Below the pieces are notes generated by a model. It saw only the letters and a program-made list of their open reading frames with translations. It was not told the DNA's origin and did not search any database. A program made the translations under genes and the position numbers. A stretch of DNA of 64,000 bases from Datura wrightii (lineage: Eukaryota; Streptophyta; Magnoliopsida; Solanales; Solanaceae): NCBI GenBank assembly GCA_035772735.1, contig JASDFA010000001.1, positions 55,629,001 through 55,693,000 on the forward strand. The letters are read 5' to 3'. Of the stretch, positions 1-11,645 are shown piece after piece. The number at the start of each line of letters is the position of its first letter. Within the stretch, counting starts at the first letter, position 1.

Positions 1-1075
1 CCTGGCCTATCCTTCGGCGAATCTGATAAGGCCCAATAAACCTCGGACTGAGCTTGCCTTTCTTACCAAATCTCATCACACCCTTCATCGGTGAAACCTT
101 CAGGAATACCCATTCACGCACATTAAATTCTAGGTTTCTTTGTCGCACATCAGCATAAGATTTTTGGCGGCTCTGAGCTGTCAGCAGACATTCCCTGATA
201 AGCTTTACATTCTCTTCTGACTGATGAATAGTATCTGGCCCAACCAATGCTGGTTCTCCTACCTCAAGATAACTAGATGGAGACCTACACTTCCGCCCAT
301 ATAACGCTTCATAAGGCGCCATCTGAATTGCTGAATAATAACTGTTATTATAGGAAAATTCAATAAGCAGTAGATGTTCATCCCAATTGCCTCGAAAATC
401 TAGCACACATGCCTGTAACATATCCTCGAGCGTCTAGATTGTACGTTCTGCCTGCCCGTTTGTATGAGGATGGAAGGTTGTGCTCAGGTTAACCTACGTC
501 CCCAGGCCTCTCTGAAAAGATTGCCAAAACTTAGTTGTAAAGTGCGCCTCTCTGTCAGAGATAATTGACAATAGAACACCATGCAATCAGACTATTTCCC
601 TAATATACAACTCAGCATAATCTTCGGCTGAAAAGGTATCCCTTACTGGCAGAAAGTGAGCTGATTTAGTCAACCTGTCAACAGTTACCCAGATAGAATC
701 ATATTTACGCCTGGTATGAGGTAACCCTATTACGAAATCCATATTAACTACCTCCCGTTTCCATAAAGGCACGGCTATATCATGTATCATCCGTCTGGTT
801 TCTAAGGTTCAGCTTTCACCTGTTGGCGGTTGGGACTTTGAGCTACAAATTCTGCTATCCCCTTTTTCATTCCCGGCCACTAGAAAATCTCTTTTACGTC
901 ATGGTACATTTTTGTTGAACCTGGATGGAGAGACTAACGGGCATAGTGTACTTCGCCAATAATTTGTTGGTGAAGCCCTGCCACATCTGGATCGCAGAGG
1001 CGATCCCTATATCTCAAAACTCTATCCTCGGTTACCTGGAAATCTATCACTTCCCTTCGCTGGACCATATTTCTG
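1..1075 (-). pseudogene. E1 integrase (chromovirus pol, 3' part), broken
   Basis: Minus-strand integrase of a Ty3/gypsy element. In order from the right: a degenerate zinc-binding domain (about 800-925), the core beginning near 790 (MDFVIGLPHTRRKYDSIW, VDRLTKSAHFLPV), then the DDE-region tail and GPY-type C-terminal segment (KVSPMKGVMRFGKKGKLSP near 50-110). The window edge cuts off any chromodomain. In the zinc-binding domain the expected C-P-N-C pair reads S-P-N-R, so both zinc-ligand cysteines are lost. An in-frame TAG lies near 436 and another near 880. The family role is inserting element cDNA into chromatin; this copy cannot be functional. Domain identity is clear. Assignment to the Tekay/Del chromoviruses rests on similarity to E4, E9, E10 and E11, which keep chromodomains. 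Confidence 0.9.
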
Positions 1076-2273
1076 AGCTAAACCAAGCTAGGATCTTCAT
1101 ACTGTTGTTCTTTCACTTCCACAACCAATGATGATTCTGCAGTATTCTGGATTACCGCTCCATTGTCTCCTAATTCTACTATCCGAATGTCTAAATGGGC
1201 TAGCTGATGCAATTTTCGGGCCAATTCCTGCCGCTCGGGCTGTAAATATGCCAGGCTTCCCATAGATTTGCAGCTAAGGGAATCTGCTACAACATTGCCC
1301 CTTCCTGGGTGATATAAAATATTCACATCATAATCCTTTAATAGCTCCAACGACACTCTCACAGATTCAACTCTTTCTGGGTAAAAATATACTGCAGGCT
1401 TTTATGATCAGTGAAAATATCTACGTGGACGCCATACAGGTGGTGTCTAAATATTTTTAAGGCATGAATCACTACGGCTAACTCCAGGTAATGGGTAGGG
1501 TAGTTCTTCTCATGCTTCCTCAGTTGCCTGGAAGCATAGGCAATCACCTTACCATGCTTCATCAAAAAACATCCTAACCCAACATCCGAAGCATCACAAT
1601 AGACTGCATAGCCCTTTGTTCCTTCTGGTAGCGCTAGCACCGGTGCCGATGTTAATCTGTCTTTCAGTTCCTGAAATCTCTTCTCACATGCCTCAGTCCA
1701 ACAACATTTTGCTGCCTTCTGCGTCAGTTTAGTTAAAGGTGCTGCTAAAGTGGAAAATCCTTCCATGAACCTTCTGTAATACCCAGCTAATCCCAGGAAA
1801 CTACGTACCTCAATCAGAGTGGTAGGTCTAGGCCATGTTTTCACTGCCTCTATCCTTTGCGTATCTACCTGTATACCAGCATCTGACACAATATGGCCCA
1901 AGAAGGCTACTGAATTCAGCCAAAATTCACATTTAGAAAATTTAGCTTATAACTGGCGATCTCTGAGAATTTGGAGCACTATCCGTAGATGATCCTGGTG
2001 ATCTGCCTCTGAGCGAGAATACACCAGAATATCATCAATAAATATTATCACGAACAAGTCCAGGTATGGTCTGAATATGTTGTTCATCAGGTCCATGAAC
2101 ATTGCTGGGGCATTTTTCAGTCCGAAGGACATGACAAGAAATTCAAAGTGCTCGTATCTTGTCCTTAAGGAAGTCTTTGGAATATCTATTTCACGAACCC
2201 GGACCTGATGATATCCTGATCTTAAGTCAATCTTTGAAAAATACCTCGCTCCCTGTAGCTAATCAAACAAACC
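1076..2273 (-). pseudogene. E1 RNase H and 3' half of reverse transcriptase
   Basis: Continuation of the E1 pol on the minus strand. RNase H lies at about 1080-1700, with VYCDAS (first catalytic Asp), a conserved Glu in LELAVV and TDHKSL. The connection and thumb lie near 1700-1900 (RSFLGLAGYYRRFMEGFS). The RT palm lies at 1947-2273 with SFGLKNAPAMFMDLMN and an intact catalytic FIDD at 2031-2042. The frame shifts near 1360 and 1930, and a TAG interrupts the segment just right of the palm. The right edge, 2273, is the insertion point of E2; the same RT frame resumes at 12456, where the 5-bp target duplication (aaacc here, aaatc there) closes the gap. This is dead coding sequence despite the intact active-site tetrad. 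Confidence 0.9.
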
Positions 2274-2862
2274 TGTTACACCCCAAAAAATTTTTGGTAA
2301 TTATTTGATGCTTTTATGATATGTTAAGGGAAGTACGGATTGTATGTTTTCTGTAGATGACAAGGGAAATGTGTACGAACGGAAAACCGAAGAGTATGTG
2401 AAGTTCATAAGTAAGGGTAAACTTAAAATACCTATATCTCCTAGTATATAGTAAATTAGAATCCCCACAACCTATCAAATTAAAGGTATTTTAGTCTAGT
2501 TTTCAGAACATCAAACCTCTCATCTATCTAAGTTCGGAGTAAAACGTTATAGACATTTTATCGTGACACTTTCGGGCAGTAAGGAGGCCACCGTCCTAAA
2601 AATGGCTACCGCCCAACTTGCTTTATATTTTAAGTCATGACTTATCAGATCATTTTCAATGTTTCTAAAATTAAGGTGCCTGATTATCCTCTGAAATTCT
2701 CTCAAATTTCAAGCAAACAACTAAGGAAAACACTAAGCTAAGGTGGTGTGTTGGTGGCTATTTTGGCTGCACTTGGGTAGTGTTGCTGTGGTGAATTTGC
2801 TGAGTTTTTGAAGATTTCCTAAGCTACATATACGTTCACTCTTGGTAGGGATTAAACACAAG

Positions 2863-2869
2863 TATAAAA
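2863..2869 (+). promoter_or_regulatory. Candidate TATA box in E2 left LTR
   Basis: TATAAAA, about 590 bp into the LTR. It is conserved in the right LTR at 8637-8643 in the same context (cacaagTATAAAAggtaagg). Position and conservation suit an LTR promoter. No transcript evidence is available. Confidence 0.4.
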
Positions 2870-4132
2870 GGTAAGGATTCTACTACTATCCTTGCTTGAA
2901 TTTTTTATTACAAGACTAGAAGTTGGAGGTGTGTTTGGTGTGTTGGTGAACTGTTTTATGGCGTTTTAGACAGCAAGGTTGCTGTATTTTTGGACAAGAA
3001 ATTGAGGTCAATTACTCTTATTTTTAACCAAGAACAAATCCCCAGCAAAAGGTAAGTATTTCACCCCTTTTAATCCTCTCAAATTGTAAAGCAAAAATCT
3101 GGAAATTGGCAGCTAAGTGAGCTGCTGATGGACTGTTTGTGAGCTAAGTATTGCTCATTTTCCTTAGGATTTTTGGCTGTTTATTTTTCTGGAATTATAC
3201 TTCATATTGAGGGAAAGAATTACATCAGAACTAAGGTAAAATTTCCTCTTGTTTCTCCCTTAAAAGTTACTGAAAACTAGTTGAGAAAATGGCTAAATGT
3301 TGTTGATGTTGCAGTGTGTTGTTATTGCTATTGTGACTGCCATTGTTTTGTTATTTTGGCTGAATTTTGTGATATAGACTAAGATTTTCATTGGCCTATA
3401 AAACCACTGGATTAAGGAGGTTGAATGTTGATCATTGAAATAGGAAATCGGCTAGAGAAATGTTCATTGGAGAAAGGTATGTAAGGTGTTCTCTATCTCT
3501 TGATTTTCAAGCATGAATTCATTCCGAGGATTAATCCGGAATTCTCCTGTACTTGAGATTCTGTAGTATCATATTATGGTTCCTCCCAATTGTTAGAATT
3601 ACTTGGTATTAAGGTGTGTATTTGCTAAAGAGTTGGAATGCATGAATGTGAAGCGGAGAGGGCAATTGCCTTCTATTACGGTCATAGTTGTAAATTGAGT
3701 CTGAAGTCCCCTCGGTGTGGGCACTATGAGCTGGTCCTTTACATTATGTTATGTATTTTTGGTGTCAAAGTTGGTTCACATTATGGTTGCTAAGAAATTT
3801 GGTAAGCATGGAAAGACGACGACGCGCAGACAAACCTAATAATTGAAATCGGGTTTTAAGTCAATATGGGTTAACAAGGGTAACGAAATGGAACTTCCTT
3901 CTGACAGTTACCTACCCTGTCATATTCATGTTTTAAGGTACCTAGGGTCATGAGGTGATTCCCCGATCCCTCTTCCTTAAGCTAAGAGACTAATTAATAC
4001 GTTTCTTAATTAAACGATACGTTAAACTTGGAAGATAGAACCCGAATGGGTAAACTATTGATATTTCTAAGCGACCATCTTTATTGGCAGGTTATGCACA
4101 ATATATTGATGTTAACATTTTAGACGAAAATC

Positions 4133-4135
<3 letters not shown>

Positions 4136-4179
<44 letters not shown>
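4136..4179. repeat. (TA)n microsatellite, E2 left LTR
   Basis: An uninterrupted TA tract of about 44 bp. Its counterpart in the right LTR (9911-9973) is about 63 bp, so the two copies have drifted in length since insertion. Confidence 0.95.
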
Positions 4180-4182
<3 letters not shown>

Positions 4183-5600
4183 TATGCTTACATTCAAATT
4201 ACGCGCTAAAGCAGCAAGGATTGCCTTTAGAATGTCTCTATATGTTTATTAGAGCTCTTAGGTTATCTAGACCTCCTAAGAATTTCTTAAGGCTTTAAGT
4301 AGACACGTCGCATGTTCTTTGAAAATTGTAGATGTGTAAGGAAGTTAACCTAAGTGTAAAATTTGAGGCGCTAGTAGCAAAGGAGAGATAAGAGTGTTAG
4401 ACCTTTTAAGGTAATATGTGTGGCATATGCCTTCTGTCCGTAGTTGATTTCAAGAACCGTTGAGTGACGTTAAAATATGAGCAAGACGAGTTTAAGAGAC
4501 AAGGTTGGAAATTAGGTAAGAAGATAAGTGCATACAAGAATTGCAATTCTAGAATAGTGAAAACGAGTGTAAATAATTAGGTAGGGAATGACGAATCATG
4601 TTTGGAAAAGAATTTAAGATGAATACGAAAGTAGAGGTAAAGGTTGTTAAATTTGATGATAAGTGTTATGATTGTTAATGAATTAGGCAAATAGCTAGCA
4701 AGATTTACCCTGTTCTAAAGACGTTTAGCAAAAGAGTTATAAATAAAGTTGTTTATGTTCAGTTGTGTTAAGATAACAAAAGGACAGTAAAGTGTTAACT
4801 CCTTAAGAAATAATTAGGATCAAATAATTTGAGATAGTGACTCAAGTTAAAGAGAAGTTCTACATTGTACTTTTAAACAATTATCTTTGATTATTTGTTC
4901 TAAGAGTTGGATTAACTTGTTCAAGTTTTAAAGGATTTTATTTTTCATGGAAGTTTCTAAACTATTTATAATGCTGCTAAGCTTTTCTAAGCTCCACGTG
5001 TATTGCAATGTTTCACATGAGCTTTTCCTACGCTGTTTGAAGAATGACTATAAGTCTTTATTTATTTCAAGGCAGCCCCTAGATAGTTGCCTAGAATTTT
5101 TATATTAAATAGCACCACGTTTGAGATACACAAGTTATGCCTTCCTGTTCATAAGTTACCTCGAGATGTGATATGATGTGTTGTGAGTGAGGTATGCTCA
5201 CAATTTTTGATATGGAAGTATGAAAGTAAAATAAGTATAAGCACGAAATTAATGCTAAGATTGTTAATAGAAAATGTTAGGCTAAGTGATTCCTCTCTGC
5301 TCCTCGTGTTAGAATTGCTACGAGATGTTTAAATTCATGAATGTGAGTCTACACATGTCTTTATGATATTCCAGTTCTAGGAACTTCTTTAGAATTCATT
5401 CACATCATATGTATTTATTTGAATGCTAAATGAAATACCTATATGTGTATGGACTAATTGTAGTATTAGGGGTTGTGGTAAGATCCCACACAAGTTATAG
5501 TTACTGATCAGCATATTTTATGGTTTCCAGTATTCAGATAATTTGTATGAGCTCTATCAACTCCATTTATGATGGTGATTAAGATTTTTTTTTACCTGGT

Positions 5601-5885
5601 GTGGTACATTGGCTGGAGATCTTATTATTTCAAGCCGGTGTGGTACATCGGCTGGAGATATTTTTATTTTACCCTGGTGTGGTACATCGGCTAGAGATTT
5701 TTTTATTTTACCCCGGTGTGGTACATCGGCTAGAGATGTTTTTATTTTACCCCGGTGTGGTACATCGTCTAGAGATATTTTTATTTTACCTCGTTGTGGT
5801 ACCTCGGCTGGAGATCTTTTTATTATACCCCGCTGTGGTACATCGGCTGGAGATATTTTTATTTTACCCCAGTGTAGTACACCGG
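5601..5885 (+). repeat. 39-bp minisatellite, 8 copies, E2 left LTR
   Basis: Tandem units starting at 5601, 5640, 5679, 5718, 5757, 5796, 5835 and 5874, exactly 39 bp apart. Each carries GTGGTACATCGGCTGGAGAT or a close variant followed by a T-rich stretch and CCCC. Because 39 is 13 codons, the array stays open in two frames and encodes a 13-residue repeat (VVHRLEIFLFYPG and variants). I regard this as a by-product of the repeat length and not as a gene, since there is no selection signal I can see and the right-LTR copy is frame-broken. Confidence 0.95.
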
Positions 5886-7360
5886 CTTGACGAATTTTAT
5901 ATATGGATTTACGGTTGGCTGATCACTGGCATTACAGTTATAGTTTCTTTCTTGTGCATTTCTTAATTGCATTTTCATCTCTTTATGGAGTTATTATCAG
6001 GTTTCAGTTTCCAGGATTCCAGGTTGTTACCATTCATTATTCCTAATTCAGTTGTCTTGAGTTCAGTTATGTTATAGAAAGTTGTTATCAATTACAGGTT
6101 ATAGAGTTCAAGGTTATATTTATCATCTATATGTTCATGTGCTAAGTCAGTTATTACAGGATTGTTATCCCATGGTTATAGTTTCAGCCTCACATACCAG
6201 TACATTTCATTCGTACTGACGTCCCCTTGCTTGTGGACCTGTGTTCGTGCCGCAGGTGAAGGTAGAGGTCAGGATGGCCAGTTGAGTAGCAGTTCGTGAG
6301 ATTAACAGATTGTTGATATGCTCCTTTCTTCTTGGAGCTAGGGCTTAGTTATATATGCTTGAGTTTTGAGATGCAGTTATTGGTAGGTCGGGGCCCTATT
6401 CTGACCATCAATCAGTTTACTCTTAGAGGCTTTGTGGACTTAGTGTGTACAATGTTATTTAGGTTGCGGCCTCGCCGGCTTATTGTTGTAGAGTGTAGCA
6501 CACTAATTGCCTTGGTTGCATTTCGATTGTTTACCCCGTATTTTTGAGACCTTATGGGTCCATTTTATTCTTCTATTGATTGTGATAGGTGGTCTTGATG
6601 GCCTAAGTGTTACGGTTATCGATGTCATATAGCCGGATTCTCGATCAATCATGAATCGAGTGTTAGTTGCGCCCTACCCCAGTTTTGGGGCGTGACAGAC
6701 TTGGTATCATAGCGAAGTCGTATTCTAGGGAGTCCACAAGCCGTGTCTAGTAGAGTTTTGCTTATGAGTATGTTGTGCACCATACTTATAACTAGGAGGC
6801 TGCAGGGCATTTAGGGGTTGTTTCACTTTATTCATTAGTAGACGTGATATAGAGCAAAGATGTAAGGGCTGTTTGAAGTCTAAATCGTGCTTATGTTTTA
6901 GAATTAACCTTAAGTAAGGCAGATGGCTATGAGATTCTTGAAAGGGTCCCAATCGCCCCTCCTGTCGATCCGAGAAATAGATTATATGCTTGAAGTGAAC
7001 TTTGTTTTACTCCCCGTGTTATAGGTCCTCTAGTTCTAGTCAGAGCTACAGTGAGAAGGGATTCAGCCCCTCATGTTGTCCTAGTTTCAATAAAGCCAGG
7101 AGGAGGTAGAGTTTTTTTTTCCTCCAGCACCTTTAGCTATATCGAAGGGATGAGATTTTGAGGAAGCATTTCAGATGTTAACCAGAATAGTGAAATTTCA
7201 AAAATCAGCTGGTGAAGTTAATGGCAGGGTCTAGTGGGATAATTCTGAGAGCTTTAGTGCTCATGGGTTTTGAGCCTAAATCCCCTAGCCTTTACGGATT
7301 AGTGCTTACCATGGGAACTTCAATGAGTTCGAGTTAGTATATTTTTGTACCTAAAGCACG

Positions 7361-7500
7361 ACAGCATGAGTATTCATGAATGTAGTCTCAGGTTTAATTC
7401 TTTGGCCAATATGCTTCGGATAAGGTGCGAATTATGAGGGGGTATATCAATTGTATTAGGTTTGATAGAGGATCTAATTCACCGTCTTCAAGTACCCCGG
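7361..7500 (+). pseudogene. E2 gag relic
   Basis: A plus-strand reading with one stop resembles the capsid segment that in E8-E11-type gags reads E-Y-x-L-x-F-x-x-L: here HECSLRFNSLANML, then a degraded stretch and VLGLIEDLIHRLQ. About 45 residues remain of a gag that is normally several hundred long. Upstream (7150-7330) there may be further gag sequence (a stretch reading MLTRIVKFQ), too eroded to assign. It indicates that E2 descends from a coding chromovirus and did not start as a non-coding unit. Confidence 0.55.
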
Positions 7501-7986
7501 CATAAAAATAGAATAGAGTGGAGGATACCAGGTCAAATATTTAAGGCTCCTTGTAGTTTTTCAACGCACTAGGTGGCCAGACATTTAGATTCTCTTGAAG
7601 ACTTAGTCCCTTTTTGTTTTCCTAGATCACGCTTTAGTTTCAGTTATCAAGACCGCCAATAATGGGTCGTGGTAAAAGTAAAGTTAAAAGCATAGCTTTA
7701 GATTTAACATTGATATTGTATCTTAAGTACTGAATGGAAAGTTGTATTGGAGTTAATTATATGTCGCGGTAGTGTATAAATTTTCTTATGGTTAGAAAAG
7801 TTCATCGATTATATAGTGTTAAGGCACGTCTGCGTTATGTTAGATAAATAGAATGAGTTAAATAAATATTGTTTGATAGGAAGCAATGACTGGAAAGGAT
7901 ATGTTTATAAATACATGGAATGTATGTTTATGATTGAAGACAAGGATGAGTTAAAGGTGTTATGACATTCGAGGACGAATGCTTCT

Positions 7987-8000
7987 AAGGGGGGGGAGGA
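7987..8000 (+). other. E2 polypurine tract
   Basis: AAGG-G6-AGGA directly abuts the right LTR at 8001; this is the plus-strand priming site. It fixes the element's orientation together with the primer site at 6701. Confidence 0.85.
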
Positions 8001-9906
8001 TGTTACACCCCAGAAAATTTTGGGTAATTATTTGATGTTTTTCTGATATGTTAAGGGAAGTACGGGTTGTATATTTGCCGTAGATGACAAGGGAAATGTG
8101 TACGAACGGAAAACCGAAGAGTATGTGAAGTTCATGAGTAAGGGTCAACATTAAATAAACATATCTCGGAGAATATAATGAATTAAAAGCCCCACGACCT
8201 ATCAAATTAAATGTCTTTGAGTCTAGTTTTCATAATATCAAACCACTCGTCAATCGGAGTTTGAAATAAAAAGTTATAGACATTTTACCATAACACCGTC
8301 GGTCAGTAAGGAGGCCACGGCCCTAAAAAAGGCCACTGCCCAACATGCTTTATATTTTAAGTCATGACTTACCAAATCATTTTCAATGTTTCCAGAATTA
8401 AGGTGCATGCTTATCCTCTGAAATTCACTCAAATTTCCAGAAAACAACTAAGGAAAACACTAAGCTAAACTCCATTAAACTAAAGCTAAGTGAAGGGGAT
8501 CTACCATAAGGTGAAGGTGGTGTGTTGGTGGCTGTTTTGGCTGCACTTGAGCAGTGTTGCTGTGGTGAATTTATTGCGTTTTTTAAGCTTTCCTAAGCTA
8601 CATATACGTTCACTCTTGGTAGGGATTAAACACAAGTATAAAAGGTAAGGATTGTACTACTATCCTTGCTTGAAGTTTTGATTATAAGACTAGAAGTTGG
8701 AGGTTTGTTTGGTGTGTTGGTGACTGTTTTGTGGCGTTTTAGACATCAAGGTTGCTGTATTTTTGGACAAGAAGTTGAGGTCAATTACTCTTATTTTTAA
8801 CCAAGAACAAATACTCAGCAAAAGGTAAGTATTTCACCCCTTTTAAACCTCTAAAATTGTAAAGCAAAAATCTGGAAATTGGCAGCTAAGTAAGCTGCCG
8901 ATGGACTGTTTGTGAGCTAAGTATTGCTCATTTTCCTTAGGATTTTTGGCTGTTTATTTTGATGGAAATATACTTCATATCTAGGGAAAGAATTACAGCA
9001 GAACTAAGGTAAAATTTCCTCTTGTTTCTCCCTTAAAAGTTAGTGAAAACTAGTTGAGAAAATGGCTAAATGTTGTTAATGTTGCCGTGTGTTGTTTTTG
9101 CTATTGTGACGGCTATTGTTTAGTTATTTTGGCTGAATTTTGTGAGATAGATTAAGCTTTTCATTGGCCTATAAAACCACTGGATTAAGGAGGTTGAAGG
9201 CTGATCATTGAAACAGGAAATCGGCTAGAGAAAAGTTCATCGGAGAAAGGTATGTAAGGCGTTCTTTGTCTGTTGATTTTAAAGAATGAACTCATGACGA
9301 GGATTAATCTGGAATTATCCTATACTTGAGATTTTGTAGTAGCTTATTATGGTTCCTCCCAGTTGTTTAGAATTACTTGGTATAAAGATGCGTATTTGCT
9401 AAAGAGTTGGAACGCATGAATGTGAAGCGGAGAGGGCAAATGCCTTCTATTACGGTCATAGTTGCAAATTAAGTCTGAAGTCCCCTCGGTGTGGGCACTA
9501 TGAGCTGGTCCTTTACATTATGTTATGTATTTATGGTGTCAAAGTTGTTTAACATTATGGTTGCTAAGAAATTTGGTAAGCATCGCAGGACGACAATGCG
9601 CAGACAAACCTAATAATTGAAATCGGGTTTTAACTAAATAAGGGCTAACGAGCGTAACGGAATGGAATTTCCTCATGAAAGTTACCTACCCTCTCATATG
9701 CATGTTTTATGGTATCTAGGGCAATGAGGTGATTCCCCGATCCCTCTTCCTTAAGCTAAGAGACTAATTAATACATTTCTTAATTAACCGATACGTTAAA
9801 CTTTGAAGATAGAACCCGAATGGGTAAACTATTGATATATCTATGGGACCATCTTTATTGGCATGTTATGCACAATATCTTGATGTTAACTTGTTTGATG
9901 AAAATC

Positions 9907-9910
<4 letters not shown>

Positions 9911-9973
<63 letters not shown>
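9911..9973. repeat. (TA)n microsatellite, E2 right LTR
   Basis: About 63 bp of uninterrupted TA, some 19 bp longer than the left-LTR tract. Confidence 0.95.
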
Positions 9974-9976
<3 letters not shown>

Positions 9977-11401
9977 TATGCTTACATTCAAATTAACGCG
10001 CTAAAGAGGCAAGGATTGCCTTTAAAAAGTCGCTATATGTTTATTAGAGCGCTTGAGTATCTAGACCTCCTGAGAATTTCTTAAGGCTTTAAGTAGACAC
10101 GTCGCATGTTCTTTGAAAGCTGTACATGTGTAAGGAAATTAATCTAAGTGTAAAAGTTGAGGCTCTTGTAGCAAAGGAGAGATAAGAGTAAATGTTAGAC
10201 CTTTTAAGATAATATGTGAGGCATATGCCTTCTGTCCATAATTGATTTCAAGAACCATTTAGCGACGTTAAAATATGAGCAAGACGAGTTTAAGAGACAA
10301 GGTTGGCAATTAGGTAAGAAGGTAAGTGCGTACAAGAATTGCTAGAATAGTGAACACGAGAGTAAATAATTAGGTAGGGAATGATGAATCCTGTTTGGAA
10401 AAGAATTTAAGATGAATACAAAAAGTAGAGGTAAAGGTTGTTAAGTTTGATGATAAGTGTTACGATTGTTAATGAATTATGAAAATAGCTAGGAAGATTT
10501 ACCCTGTTCTAAAGACGTTTAGTAAAAGAGTTATAAATAAAGTTGTTTATGTTCAGTTGTGTTAAGCTAATGAAAGGCCAGTAAAGTGTTAACTCCTTAA
10601 GAAATACTTAGGATCGAATATTTTGAGATAGTGACTCAAGTTAAAGAGAAGTTCTTTATTGTACTTTTAAACAATTATCTTTGATTATTTTTTCTAAAAG
10701 TTGGATTAACTTTTTCATGTTTTAAAGGATTTTATTTTTCTTGGAAGTTTCTAAACTGTTTATAATGCTGCTAAGCTTTTCTAAGATCCACATATATCGC
10801 AATGTTTCACATGAGCTTTTCCTACGCTGTCTGAAGCACGACAATAAGTCTTTATTTGTTTCAAGGCAGCCCCTAGATAGTTGCCTAGAATTTGTATATT
10901 AAAGACCACCAGGTTTGAGATACACAAGTTATGTCTTCCTGTTCATAAGTTACTTCGAGATGTGATATGATGTGCAATGAATGAGGTATGCTCACAATTC
11001 TTGATATGGAAGTATGAAAGTCAAATAAGTATAAGCACGAAATTAATGCTAAGATTGTTAACAGAAAATGTTAGGCTAAGTGATTCCTCTTTGCTCCTCG
11101 TGTTAGAATTGCTAGGAGATGCTTAAAATCATGAATATGAGTCTACACATGTCTTTATGATATTCCAGTTCTAGGAACATCCCTAGAATTCATTCACAGC
11201 ATATGTATGTATTTGAATGCTAAATTAATTACCTATATGTGTATGGATTAATTGTAGTATTAGGGGTCGTGGTAAGATCCTACACAAGTTATAGTTACTG
11301 ATAAACATATTTTATGGTTTCCAGTATTCATATAATTTATATGAGCTTTGTCATCTCCATTTATGACGGTGATTAAGATTTTATTTTTATTTTATCCTGG
11401 T

Positions 11402-11645
11402 GTGGTACACCGGCTAAAGATCTATTTATTTTAACCCTAGTGTGGTACATCGGTTGGAGATATTTTTATTATACGCCGGTGTGGTACATCAGCTGGAGAT
11501 CTTTTTATTTTACCCCGGTGTGGTACATCGGCTAGAGATATTTTATTTTACCCCGGTGTGGTACATCGGCTGGAGATCTTTTTATTTTACCCCAGTGTGG
11601 TACATCGGCTGGAGTTTTATTTTACCCCAGTGTAGTACACCAGAT
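11402..11645 (+). repeat. 39-bp minisatellite, 7 copies, E2 right LTR
   Basis: Units begin at 11402, 11442, 11481, 11520, 11558, 11597 and 11632 (spacings 40, 39, 39, 38, 39, 35). Same unit as at 5601, with one copy fewer and small indels that break the 13-codon periodicity. Confidence 0.93.

Larger units (their letters stand above)
2274..6697 (+). repeat. E2 left (5') LTR, about 4.4 kb
   Basis: A 4424-bp LTR. It contains a TATAAAA candidate promoter at 2863-2869, a run of splice-donor-like GGTAAG sites (2871, 3052, 3236, 3478), a (TA)n tract near 4136-4179 and a 39-bp minisatellite at 5601-5885. Compared with the right LTR it lacks about 48 bp corresponding to 8466-8515 and carries many scattered substitutions, so the insertion is not recent. 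No real gene lies in it. The longest open frames are the minisatellite and its shadow in a second frame. Confidence 0.92.
6698..8000 (+). mobile_element. E2 internal region: leader, gag relic, no pol
   Basis: It begins gac-TTGGTATCATAGC (6701-6713), a near match to the initiator-Met tRNA primer site. The next 130 bp (tgtctagtagagttttgctt, ctaggaggctgcagggcatt) match, in reverse complement, the leader of E1 at 14770-14870, so E2 is a relative of the chromoviruses around it. A gag relic lies at about 7361-7500. Nothing resembling protease, RT or integrase is present. The right end has gacattcgaggacgaatgc followed by the polypurine tract, a typical chromovirus 3' terminus. Confidence 0.85.

Noticed and set aside
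5601..5885. Regular repeats that might be read as a CRISPR array
   Set aside because: The units are contiguous with no variable spacers, and they lie in a plant LTR.
5601..5966. 121-codon and 93-codon open frames with a 13-residue repeat, resembling a repeat protein
   Set aside because: Both frames are open over the same 39-bp minisatellite because 39 is divisible by three. The copy in the other LTR is interrupted and no start context or domain supports a gene.
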